Assembly: GCF_900100925.1 (NCBI RefSeq)
Contig: NZ_FNKO01000001.1
Location: 124,001 to 188,000, forward strand
DNA from: Actinopolyspora saharensis
GTDB taxonomy: Bacteria > Actinomycetota > Actinomycetes > Mycobacteriales > Pseudonocardiaceae
Length of the DNA stretch: 64,000 nt
Direction: 5' to 3'
Part shown: positions 26,941 through 34,134 of the stretch, piece after piece
Numbering within the stretch: the stretch's first letter is position 1
How the letters are laid out: each line of letters begins with the position of its first letter
Notes under the pieces: generated by a model
The model's input: the letters and a program-made list of their open reading frames with translations, nothing else
Told to the model about the DNA's origin: nothing
The model's database searches: none
Translations under genes and position numbers: made by a program

Positions 26941-27657
26941 TCATCGAATCACCCCGGCACGCATCGCCAGAGCGACCATCTGTGCGCGATCGCCGGTGCC
27001 CAGCTTGCGCCCGATCCGCGACAGGTGACTCTTCACCGTGAGAGCGGACAAGTTGAGCGTCTCGCCGATCTCCTTGTTCGATCGGCCATCGGCCACCAGC
27101 TGCAGCACTTCGATCTCGCGAGCGGACAGCTCACGCGGTGTGTTGTCGGTTCCCGGGACTCGGGTACCGGCAGCGAGCACCGGGGCCACGTTCGGGTCGG
27201 CGTACACCCCGCCGTCGAGTACGCGGCGCACCCCGTCCGTCACGACCGTGGGTGAGGCCGACTTCAGCAGGTAAGCCTGAGCTCCTGCCTGAAAGGCGGC
27301 GCGCACCGCGTACGGGTCGTCGGAAGAGGCGAGCACCACGATTCGCGGCCAGCCCTGGGTACGTAATTCGGTAACCAGGTCAACGCCTGTCCCGTCCGGC
27401 AGCCCCAAATCGAGCACTGCTAGATCGCACGGACCGGTTGCCAAGGCACGTGCCTTGGCCTCGGCCATCGATGCGGCTTCGTGCACCGTGCCGGCGCCCA
27501 TCTGCAGCAGCCGGGAGGATATGGCCTCCCGGAGCAGCGGATGATCGTCCACCACGAGCACCGTGAACAGCTCTTCCCGCGGATGCGGAACCATGTTCGC
27601 CGGCAGTGTGCCGGCTGGCGTGGTACGAGCGGCCTGACCTAAGCCGACGGCAGCCAC
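26941..27657 (-). CDS. Orphan NarL/LuxR-type response regulator
   Basis: A 238-aa regulator with receiver residues VVDDHPLLREA, the phospho-acceptor in LAVLDLGLPDGTG, and YLLKSASPTVV. It carries a LuxR helix-turn-helix from about residue 170 (LSAREIEVLQLVADGRSNKEIGETL, then LTVKSHLSRIGRKLG). GTG 27657 is 8 nt from AGGGAGG; the frame extends a further 14 codons upstream without support. No histidine kinase is adjacent, so it is an orphan between rnd and the DUF3000 gene, an arrangement I recall in other Pseudonocardiales. Target genes unknown. Confidence 0.9.
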   Translation of the reverse strand: MAAVGLGQAARTTPAGTLPANMVPHPREELFTVLVVDDHPLLREAISSRLLQMGAGTVHEAASMAEAKARALATGPCDLAVLDLGLPDGTGVDLVTELRTQGWPRIVVLASSDDPYAVRAAFQAGAQAYLLKSASPTVVTDGVRRVLDGGVYADPNVAPVLAAGTRVPGTDNTPRELSAREIEVLQLVADGRSNKEIGETLNLSALTVKSHLSRIGRKLGTGDRAQMVALAMRAGVIR

Positions 27658-28176
27658 GTCACTACCTCCCTGGAGTCGGTCGTGCCCCCCGACCGGCACC
27701 GGGACTCTCGGCCAATCAGCCGCGCCACTGATCGACCGAAAGTGGTGTCGTTCAAGTTGTAGCGTAACCGTCCGAGCGGATTGTTGGGACGATCAAATGG
27801 GTATGTATCCCGATCGAGTTGTTCTCGGAGTGGCTCTTCTTCACTCTTTCGGGTGGTAGTCGAAAACGGTGTTAACACCAGTGCGTGTTCATTCGATAAA
27901 GAACTTTCCTGGTGGAACGCGTACGCGCTCAGCGGTGGGGAGCGGGGCGTCGCGCCACGCGGAGGCGTGCGGAGGCGATACCGGCGAGGACCGGCGGCGC
28001 CGCGCGGACGCCGCGTCGATTGTTGCCGGTTTTCCCATTCGCGGAAGTGACTCCCGACATGCGGGAGCAGCGGGCAGGTGTGCCATTCGTCTCGCCGGGG
28101 TCAGCGAGGCACCCGAGGTGCTCGGTCGCGGTCCGGGGGCGCCCGGTGGTTCCCCGGTGCGCCCCCGGAGGCGGGG
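27658..28176. other. Intergenic region upstream of the orphan regulator
   Basis: 519 bases. The part at 27720-27910 is the most AT-rich stretch in this neighbourhood, as expected for a promoter region of the minus-strand regulator. The distal part holds the DUF3000 terminator. Open frames here are Arg-rich and not credible. Confidence 0.4.
28133..28168 (-). terminator. Terminator hairpin after DUF3000 gene
   Basis: Perfect 10-bp arms ccgggggcgc / gcgcccccgg around a 16-nt loop, 8 bp beyond the DUF3000 stop on the minus strand. Confidence 0.6.
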
Positions 28177-28755
28177 TCAGAGGTTCCTGCGGCGCTCAGC
28201 GGAGCGGCTGCTCAGCACGCTCACCCCCACGGGGGGCAGGCCCGCTGCCGCGGAGAGCAGCTCGTGGAAAGCACGTGCGTGCGCGGACAGCTCCTCGTCC
28301 AACGGGGTCCAGGAGCCACGCAGCTCCAGCTCGTGCTCCTGTTCCGGGAGGGCGAGCTCGCCGAACTTCGTCGAGGAGGAGACCGTGACCGTCCCGCCGA
28401 GGGCGGTGTGCGACGTGCCGCAGGAGCGCAGCGCTCCGGTCAACCAGGACCAGCCGAGTTCGGTGGTTCCCTGGTCCCCGGCCAGGTCCTGGTTCACCTC
28501 GGCGCGCAGGTAGACCACCAGGCGCAGCACGCCCTGCCACGAGGGCGGTCCGTCCGGGTCGTGCAGCAGCACCAGCCGCGCGGTCACCTCGGTCCCGCTC
28601 GGTCCACACGTCTCCGCACCCAGCGCGTAGGTCCACGGAGCGAGGCGTTTCGGTGGGCGGATCTCGTCGAGTTCAATCTCCCTACGTGGTGTGAGGGACT
28701 TCAACGCGGCAACCGCGTCCCGAAAAACAAGGGGAATCGCCGACATCTCGGTCAC
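28177..28755 (-). CDS. DUF3000 family protein
   Basis: A 192-aa soluble actinobacterial protein: VFRDAVAALKSLTPRREIELDEI, then PPKRLAPWTYALGAE and TARLVLLHDPDGPPSWQGVLRLVVYLRAE in the core, ending in a helical tail. It matches DUF3000 (Rv2680 position, between rnd and hemE). GTG 28755 is placed 8 nt after a minus-strand TACAGT box and has no Shine-Dalgarno sequence, suggesting a leaderless mRNA; the next ATG is 3 codons further in. Function unknown. Confidence 0.86.
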   Translation of the reverse strand: MTEMSAIPLVFRDAVAALKSLTPRREIELDEIRPPKRLAPWTYALGAETCGPSGTEVTARLVLLHDPDGPPSWQGVLRLVVYLRAEVNQDLAGDQGTTELGWSWLTGALRSCGTSHTALGGTVTVSSSTKFGELALPEQEHELELRGSWTPLDEELSAHARAFHELLSAAAGLPPVGVSVLSSRSAERRRNL

Positions 28756-29141
28756 GGCAGGTAACTGTAAGCCCGCTACGTTCCCGAGTGGTGACGCCAC
28801 GCCGTGGATCATCGACAACTTCCTCCGAAGGAAGTCGGATCCCCCGCTGTGCCGGGAACAGCGGGTTGCGCGGACCGGGGATGGGGTCGCGCGTGAGGCA
28901 GGACCGGACGATGTCCGTCGTGCACGGCGTGCGAGCATGACCCCGGGTCCGTCCCGACGGATCAGATCACCCGCAGGGGCGTACAGTGGCTCGTTCCTGC
29001 CGTGCTCCCGCCTGCCTCGCGTGACGGGAAACGCGGTGCGCTGCCACGATGCACCCCGCCCTGCCCTGCGGCGCTTCGCCGTGACCGTTGCGGACCGTGC
29101 CAGCCCACGGCCCTTCCGCCCTTACGACCAGCGGAGTTTTC
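28756..29141. other. Divergent spacer between DUF3000 gene and hemE
   Basis: 386 bases. It contains the DUF3000 -10 at 28764-28769 and a plus-strand TACAGT at 28982-28987 that could be the hemE -10, leaving a leader of about 150 nt. No gene recognised. Confidence 0.4.
28764..28769 (-). promoter_or_regulatory. -10 element of probable leaderless DUF3000 transcript
   Basis: Minus strand TACAGT, then 8 nt, then GTG 28755; no ribosome binding site is visible. Confidence 0.5.
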
Positions 29142-30230
29142 ATGAGCCTTCCCGCGAACGTGTCGAACCGCCGTCAACTCGACGAGGCGCCGCTGCTCGT
29201 GGCCGCACGTGGTGGCACTCCGGCGCACACGCCGGTGTGGTTCATGCGTCAGGCGGGGCGCTCGCTGCCGGAGTACCGCCGCACCCGCGAAGGGGTGCCG
29301 ATGCTGCGGGCGTGCCTGACCCCGGACCTGGTCAGCGAGATAACGATGCAACCGGTGCGCAGGCACGGGGTGGACGCGGCGATCCTGTTCAGCGACATCG
29401 TGCTCCCGCTGTACGCCTCCGGGGTGGAGCTGGACATCGTCGCCGGGACCGGACCCGTCGTCAACCGGCCGGTGCGCGGCGCGGCGGACGTCGCCGCCCT
29501 GCCCGCGCTGCGGGCCGAGCAGGTGGAAGGGGTGGCCGAGGCGGTCCGGACCCTGGTCGCGGAACTCGGCGATACTCCGCTGATCGGGTTCGCCGGGGCG
29601 CCGTTCACCCTGGCCTCCTACCTCGTCGAGGGAGGCCCCAGCCGCAACCACGAGCGCACCAAGGCCCTGATGCACTCCGAACCGGAGACGTGGCACGCCC
29701 TGCTCGGCAAGCTGGCCGAGACCACGCTCGAGTTCCTGCGCGTCCAGATCGACGCGGGAGTGGACGCCGTCCAGCTGTTCGACTCCTGGGCGGGCGCGCT
29801 CTCCCCGCACGACTACGCCACCTACGTGCAGCCGCACACGAACAGGATCCTGCGTGGGGTGGCCGAGTACTCGGGGGACGAGGTGCCGCGGATCCACTTC
29901 GGCGTGGGCACCGGTGAGCTGCTCACGGCGATGCGGGACTCGGGGGCCAGCGTGGTCGGGATCGACTGGAGAGTCCCGCTGGACCGGGCGGTGAGCAGGC
30001 TCGATCCCCAAGGGCACCAGCCGCCCGTGGTGCAGGGCAACCTCGACCCGGCCGTGCTGTTCGCCGGCTGGGACGCCGTGCGGGGAGAAACCGAGCGGGT
30101 GCTCGCGGAGGGACGTTCCGCCGGTGGGCACATATTCAACCTCGGGCACGGCGTGCTGCCCGACACGGACCCCGACGTGCTCACGCGGATCGTGGAGTTC
30201 GTGCACTCCTCGAGCGCGAGTCGGCGGTGA
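29142..30230 (+). CDS. hemE: Uroporphyrinogen decarboxylase
   Basis: Removes four carboxyl groups from uroporphyrinogen III to give coproporphyrinogen III. The 362-aa protein shows the N-terminal signature [16 protein letters not shown] (about residues 31-46), with the substrate-binding Arg pair, then [32 protein letters not shown], and [16 protein letters not shown] 29142 has GGAG 6 nt upstream. The stop is 8 bp from the next gene. With hemY and hemQ it forms the coproporphyrin-dependent heme operon typical of actinobacteria. Confidence 0.96.
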   Translation: MSLPANVSNRRQLDEAPLLVAARGGTPAHTPVWFMRQAGRSLPEYRRTREGVPMLRACLTPDLVSEITMQPVRRHGVDAAILFSDIVLPLYASGVELDIVAGTGPVVNRPVRGAADVAALPALRAEQVEGVAEAVRTLVAELGDTPLIGFAGAPFTLASYLVEGGPSRNHERTKALMHSEPETWHALLGKLAETTLEFLRVQIDAGVDAVQLFDSWAGALSPHDYATYVQPHTNRILRGVAEYSGDEVPRIHFGVGTGELLTAMRDSGASVVGIDWRVPLDRAVSRLDPQGHQPPVVQGNLDPAVLFAGWDAVRGETERVLAEGRSAGGHIFNLGHGVLPDTDPDVLTRIVEFVHSSSASRR

Positions 30231-30238
30231 GGTGACCG

Positions 30239-31651
30239 ATGCGCAGGGTGGCCGTCGTCGGGGCCGGGATATCCGGGCTGACCGCCGCTTACCGGTTGCG
30301 CCGCCTGCTGGGCGAGACCGCCGAGATCGTCGTGCTCGACCGGGCGGAGCGCATCGGGGGGAAGCTGCACACCCCCCGGGTCGCGGGGAGGGGCTACGAC
30401 CTCGGGGCCGAGGCCTTCCTCGCCCGCCGCCCCGAAGTCACCCGGCTGGCCGAGGAACTGGGGCTCGGCTCGGAACTGGTGCACCCGAGCGGGGCCTCGG
30501 CGCGGATCAGGGCGGGCGGTGCGAGCCATCCGCTGCCGAGCGGGATGTTCATGGGGGTGCCCGCCTCGGCCGAGGCCGTGAGTCACGTGCTCTCCCCCGG
30601 GGCGTGCCGCGCGGTCGCAGCTGAGCCCGAACTGCCCCCGCTCCGGATGACGGGCAACGACGCCTCGCTGGGTGAACTGCTCCGCGAGCGGTTCGGCGCC
30701 GAGGTCGTGGAGCGTCTGGTGGAGCCGCTGCTCGGCGGGGTCTACGGCGGGTCGGCCGACGCGCTGGGACTGCGCGCGACGATGCCGGGGCTGGCCGCCG
30801 CGCTGGACGCGGGCGCGAAGTCGCTGACCGAGGCGGTCAACGAGGCCATGCCCGCCCCGACCCCGCGGGGAAGTGCCAAGCCTCCCGTGTTCGGAGCCTT
30901 CGAGGAGGGCTACGAAACCCTGGTCAATGCCCTGGAACGTCGCTCGGGGGCTCGAGTCGAACGCGGGGTGACCGTGCGCCGGTTGTGGCGCGAGGGAGGT
31001 GGTTGGTCCCTCGTCACGGGATCGGCCGCCCGGCCGGGGAGGCTCGACGCCGACGCCGTGGTGCTCGCGGTGCCCGCCCCGGCCGCCCGCGGGCTGCTGG
31101 CCGAGAGCGTTCCCGAGGCCGCGGCGGGATTCGCGGAGATCTCGCTGGCGTCGATGGCCGTGGTGGGCCTGGCCCTGCCTGCCGAAGTCGAGCTGCCCGC
31201 GTCCTCGGGGGTGCTCGTCGCGCGCGGGGAGCGGCACCGGGACGGAACGGCCTTCACCGCCAAGGCCTTCACCCTCTCCAGCCGCAAGTGGCCGCACCTG
31301 CGCGGGCGCGGCGGTGAGCGTCTCGTGCGGGCCTCGGTCGGCAGGGGCGAACCCGGCGAGCTCCGGATCGACGACGCCGAGCTGCTGCGCCGGGTCCGCG
31401 CCGATCTGGCCGAGCTGACCGGTGCGACGGCCGAGCCCCTCGACACCGCCGTCGTCCGCTGGGGTGGAGGGCTGCCGCAGTACGGGATCGGCCACGCGGA
31501 GAAGGTGGCCGGGATCGAGGACGCGGTCTCCCGCGCCCCCGGGCTCGAGGTCGCCGGTGCCTCGCTGCACGGGGTGGGGGTGCCCGCCTGCGTGGGCACG
31601 GGGGAGACGGCCGCGGTGCGGATCGGCGGATTCCTCGCGGGACCGGGCTGA
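30239..31651 (+). CDS. hemY: Coproporphyrinogen III oxidase / HemY-type FAD oxidase
   Basis: Oxygen-dependent FAD enzyme, historically called protoporphyrinogen oxidase (HemG/HemY). In Gram-positive and actinobacterial lineages with HemQ it oxidises coproporphyrinogen III to coproporphyrin III (CgoX). The 470-aa protein has an N-terminal dinucleotide fold VAVVGAGISGLTAAYRL, a second FAD contact GGKLHTPRVAGRGYDLGAEAF, GGVYGGSADALGLRATMP, and a C-terminal GIEDAVSRAPGLEVAGASLHGVGVPACVGTG that closes the FAD site. ATG 30239 has GAGGTGACCG upstream. It lies between hemE and hemQ. Confidence 0.94.
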   Translation: MRRVAVVGAGISGLTAAYRLRRLLGETAEIVVLDRAERIGGKLHTPRVAGRGYDLGAEAFLARRPEVTRLAEELGLGSELVHPSGASARIRAGGASHPLPSGMFMGVPASAEAVSHVLSPGACRAVAAEPELPPLRMTGNDASLGELLRERFGAEVVERLVEPLLGGVYGGSADALGLRATMPGLAAALDAGAKSLTEAVNEAMPAPTPRGSAKPPVFGAFEEGYETLVNALERRSGARVERGVTVRRLWREGGGWSLVTGSAARPGRLDADAVVLAVPAPAARGLLAESVPEAAAGFAEISLASMAVVGLALPAEVELPASSGVLVARGERHRDGTAFTAKAFTLSSRKWPHLRGRGGERLVRASVGRGEPGELRIDDAELLRRVRADLAELTGATAEPLDTAVVRWGGGLPQYGIGHAEKVAGIEDAVSRAPGLEVAGASLHGVGVPACVGTGETAAVRIGGFLAGPG

Positions 31652-31708
31652 GCGCGCGGTGGCGCGCAGCGTGGTCGACCTCTCCACGGAACTCGCCCGC
31701 GCCGGTGG

Positions 31709-31714
31709 CAGACT
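31709..31714 (+). promoter_or_regulatory. Possible -10 of leaderless hemQ transcript
   Basis: CAGACT, then 6 nt, then ATG 31721; no Shine-Dalgarno sequence is visible. hemQ may also be read through from hemY. Confidence 0.35.
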
Positions 31715-31720
31715 AGCGGT

Positions 31721-32419
31721 ATGGCCCGCCTGAACTATGCCGAACTGAACGAGACGATCCGTTACACCATGTGGTCGGTGTTTCGGGTTCGCCCCGGAGA
31801 GCTGCCCGAGGACAGGGAGAAGGCCGGGGTCGCGACCAAGGAGTTCCTGGACGGTCTCGAGGACTCCTCCGACGTCGTGGTGCGCGGTGTCTACGACGTG
31901 TCCGGTCTGCGGGCGGACGCCGACTTCCTGATCTGGTGGCACGGCCCGCGCATCGAGGACGTGCAGGCCGCTTACACGGATTTCCGGCGCGACACCCCGC
32001 TGGGCCGGGCGAGCGACCCGGTGTGGAGCAACGTGGCGGTGCACCGGCCCGCCGAGTTCAACAAGAGCCACGTCCCGGCCTTCCTGGCGGGCGAGGAACC
32101 CCGTGCCTACGTGTGCGTCTACCCGTTCGTGCGTTCCTACGAGTGGTACCTGCTCCCGGACGAGGAGCGCAGGGAGATGCTCGTCGAGCACGGCAAGGAG
32201 GCGCGGGAGTACCCCGACGTGCGCGCCAACACGGTCCCGGCCTTCGCGCTGGGCGACTACGAGTGGATCCTGTCCTTCGAGGCCGACGAGCTCTACAGGC
32301 TGGTCGACGTGATGCGCAAGCTGCGCGCGACCCAGGCCCGGTTGCACGTGCGCGAGGAGACGCCCTTCTACACCGGTCACCGCGTCGAGCCGGAGAAGCT
32401 GGTCGCCCGGCTTCCGTGA
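31721..32419 (+). CDS. hemQ: Coproheme decarboxylase (HemQ/ChdC, chlorite-dismutase fold)
   Basis: Last step of the coproporphyrin-dependent branch: H2O2-dependent decarboxylation of coproheme to heme b. The 232-aa protein shows the family pattern [28 protein letters not shown], the core [21 protein letters not shown] with the conserved Tyr region, [27 protein letters not shown], and FYTGHRV at the C-terminus. Length agrees with actinobacterial ChdC. It follows hemE-hemY by 69 bp. The Tyr-rich segment and HemQ context make chlorite dismutase unlikely. Confidence 0.94.
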   Translation: MARLNYAELNETIRYTMWSVFRVRPGELPEDREKAGVATKEFLDGLEDSSDVVVRGVYDVSGLRADADFLIWWHGPRIEDVQAAYTDFRRDTPLGRASDPVWSNVAVHRPAEFNKSHVPAFLAGEEPRAYVCVYPFVRSYEWYLLPDEERREMLVEHGKEAREYPDVRANTVPAFALGDYEWILSFEADELYRLVDVMRKLRATQARLHVREETPFYTGHRVEPEKLVARLP

Positions 32420-32724
32420 GGACTCGGCTCCCCGATCCGGTCCCCGGTCGTGCGACGGCTTCCGCTCGGTCGTGCTCGACGGGAGCGGGCGGCCGGGGCC
32501 GGCCGCCCGGGCTGTCGGCCCGGTTCCCGCGGCGGGGCGCTGCCGAGCACCCTCGTCGCCCGCGGCGGTGCTTTCCGAGGCGTTCCCGGGAGCGCGACGT
32601 CGTCCCGGGCGCCGAGCAGGAGCTCGCGACCGAGGGAGTGGCCGAGACCGCTGTCACCGAGAGCGGGGCACCCCGCTCGGTGCGGCAGTTCCCGATGAGC
32701 TGAAGGAGCGGTCCCGGCCCGGGG
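32420..32724. other. Intergenic region between hemQ and msrB
   Basis: 305 bases between convergent genes. It holds the hairpin at 32486-32509. The end of the plus frame (to 32703) reads somewhat protein-like, but it starts inside hemQ, has no start signal and is not called as a gene. Confidence 0.4.
32486..32509. terminator. Terminator hairpin after hemQ
   Basis: Arms cgggcggccgg / ccggccgcccg nearly abutting (11 bp, 2-nt spacer); a strong GC hairpin 66 bp after hemQ. Confidence 0.5.
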
Positions 32725-33159
32725 TCAGCTCTCGGACTCGCCGCTTTTCACGAGTCGCAGCGCGACCGAGTTGATGCAGTAGCGCTGATCGGTCGGGGTG
32801 GGGTAACCCTCGCCCTCGAAAACGTGCCCGAGGTGGCCGTGGCACGAGGCGCAGAGCACCTCGACGCGGACCATCCCGTGCGAGCGGTCCTCGCGCAGCA
32901 GCACGGCGTCGGAATCACTCGGGTCCCAGAAGGAGGGCCAACCGCAGTGCGACTCGAACTTGGTCGTGCTGCGGAAGAGCTCCGCCCCGCAGGCCCGGCA
33001 CTCGTAGACGCCCTCGGACTTCTCCTCGACGTACTCCCCGCTGTACGGGGGTTCCGTGGCTCCCTTGCGCAGCACGGCGTACTCCTCGGCACCGAGCTGC
33101 TCCTGCCACTGCTGTTCAGTTCTGGCGACCTTGGGGGTGGCTCCCACTACCGGATCCAT
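32725..33159 (-). CDS. msrB: Peptide-methionine (R)-S-oxide reductase
   Basis: Reduces methionine-R-sulfoxide in proteins with thioredoxin. The 144-aa enzyme has two CxxC zinc pairs (YECRACGAELF and LCASCHGHLGHVF), HCGWPSFW in the substrate pocket, and the catalytic Cys in RYCINSVALRL near the C-terminus. All residues of a functional zinc-type MsrB are present. The order hemQ-msrB follows Rv2676c/Rv2674, with Rv2675c absent here. Confidence 0.95.
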   Translation of the reverse strand: MDPVVGATPKVARTEQQWQEQLGAEEYAVLRKGATEPPYSGEYVEEKSEGVYECRACGAELFRSTTKFESHCGWPSFWDPSDSDAVLLREDRSHGMVRVEVLCASCHGHLGHVFEGEGYPTPTDQRYCINSVALRLVKSGESES

Positions 33160-33278
33160 ACCTCCACGATAATCCGGCGAGGTGCGCCGGCCCAGTCGGT
33201 GAGCACGCCGTCCGAGGGCGTGCCTCCCTCCCTGTCGCGATACTCACAGGAAGGCCTCCACCAACCGGTGAAGGGGGA

Positions 33279-33587
33279 TCAACCGGCGAAGGTCGCGGTC
33301 ATGTACACCAGGGCGTTCCACACCGTGAGCCCGACCCCGAACAGCATCAGCACGACCAGTAGCACGGCCACGATTCTGCGTTCGCCGCGTAGTCGGTTGG
33401 TGCTGTGCGCGAAGTCCCCCACCCCGCGCAGCATTCCCTCCACGGTGGCCCTGGACTCGCACCGCTGTATGCGGTCGAGATGCGCGGCGAACTCCTGGGC
33501 CTCGGGGTCGTGCGGGTCCAGCCCGATCAGATCGTCGGCGAAGCGGCCGGCCGGCTCGTCCGGTTCGCCGTGCTCGGCACGTGCCAT
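33279..33587 (-). CDS. Small C-terminally anchored membrane protein (102 aa)
   Basis: Unrecognised actinobacterial protein. An acidic N-terminus (MARAEHGEPDEPAGRF) and a helical segment FAAHLDRIQRCESRATVEGMLRGVGDFAHSTN are followed by one C-terminal transmembrane helix (IVAVLLVVLMLFGVGLTVWNAL) and a short outside tail. Such tail-anchored small proteins can act as membrane adaptors. ATG 33587 was preferred over GTG 33593 because TACCGT lies 7 nt before the ATG, suggesting a leaderless start. Function unknown. Confidence 0.7.
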   Translation of the reverse strand: MARAEHGEPDEPAGRFADDLIGLDPHDPEAQEFAAHLDRIQRCESRATVEGMLRGVGDFAHSTNRLRGERRIVAVLLVVLMLFGVGLTVWNALVYMTATFAG

Positions 33588-33594
33588 GGTCACA

Positions 33595-33600
33595 ACGGTA
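33595..33600 (-). promoter_or_regulatory. -10 element of probable leaderless small membrane protein gene
   Basis: Minus-strand TACCGT, 7 nt before ATG 33587. Confidence 0.4.
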
Positions 33601-33707
33601 ACTTTCGGTGCGGGGGTGTGCGGAAGATTTCACACCGTCGTAGGCAGGGACAGTGCTTCGAAGGCGGGAGCATCGCTTGCTCGGTTCCCCACAGTGATGT
33701 TCAGCGA

Positions 33708-33735
33708 TTGCCTCTCGCCCGTACGGCGGTAGCGA
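33708..33735 (+). promoter_or_regulatory. Candidate promoter for the cysteine-rich peptide ORF
   Basis: TTGCCT (33708-33713), 16-bp spacer, TAGCGA (33730-33735), 59 bp upstream of ATG 33795. Spacing fits sigma-70; both hexamers are imperfect. Confidence 0.3.
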
Positions 33736-33794
33736 TGCGGATCGGAGACGGGAGAGGATCGGCCCGTCGAAGTTCCTGCGATCGGGAGGCCGTC

Positions 33795-33899
33795 ATGGAA
33801 CGAACGGTAGTGTACGTCGCCACGGAGACCCACTTCAGCGGTTGCAGCTGCTGCAGCAGCTGCAGCGGACCGTCCTGCGGGTGCTGCAGCAGCTGCTGA
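33795..33899 (+). CDS. 34-residue cysteine-rich peptide, possible RiPP-like precursor
   Basis: I do not recognise this as a known family. The ORF starts at ATG 33795 with a strong ribosome binding site (GGGAGG, 5 nt spacing) and ends at TGA 33897-33899. The N-terminal half MERTVVYVATETHFSG is leader-like. The C-terminal half has two heptads, CSCCSSC (residues 17-23) and CGCCSSC (28-34), separated by SGPS, giving 8 Cys in 18 residues with only Ser, Gly and Pro between. It resembles the Cys/Ser-rich cores of thiazole-containing RiPPs or a metal-binding peptide. No YcaO, dehydratase or transporter is nearby. The codons form TGC/AGC repeats with inverted repeats, so a structural (non-coding) origin is possible. 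Confidence 0.45.
   Translation: MERTVVYVATETHFSGCSCCSSCSGPSCGCCSSC
33843..33864. repeat. 22-bp perfect palindrome of CTG/CAG type
   Basis: tgcagctgctg followed by its exact complement cagcagctgca. A second element at 33883-33896 (gctgcagcagctgc) is the exact reverse complement of 33844-33857, so a 14-bp-arm stem-loop could also form across the peptide ORF. Confidence 0.8.
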
Positions 33900-34001
33900 C
33901 AGCGCTCCGTCCGGTGTGCTCGTTCGGCCCGCCGGGGTCCGGTCTTCCCTCGCGCCGCTGTGCCGAGGCCGGCTCCGGCGGGCCGAACGGCCGCTGGCTC
34001 T

Positions 34002-34042
34002 CCCACGACGTGCTCTCGCGAGCGCGATCCCGACGTCGTGGG
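34002..34042. terminator. Inverted repeat between peptide ORF and hydrolase gene
   Basis: Perfect 10-bp arms cccacgacgt / acgtcgtggg, 21-nt loop, in the convergent spacer 33900-34134. Plausible bidirectional terminator. Confidence 0.45.
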
Positions 34043-34134
34043 GCTCGCTCTCGGCGAGATCGAGATCTCGGCCATTGCCCCCGCAGGAGGTTCCACCGCG
34101 GGAGCACCTGCGACGACCGAGTCGTCGACCCCCC

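Noticed and set aside
30239..31651. Plain protoporphyrinogen oxidase call for HemY
   Set aside because: Organisms with HemQ use the coproporphyrin branch, so coproporphyrinogen III is the likelier substrate; the older name is kept only as a symbol.
29822..32380. 852-codon open frame on the minus strand across hemE, hemY and hemQ
   Set aside because: Antisense shadow of three well-supported genes.
31721..32419. HemQ as a chlorite dismutase
   Set aside because: Linked to hemE-hemY, with the Tyr-containing actinobacterial coproheme decarboxylase pattern; context favours heme synthesis.
32420..32703. Protein-like plus-strand frame after hemQ ending VRQFPMS
   Set aside because: It begins inside hemQ in another frame, has no start or ribosome binding site and no recognised family.
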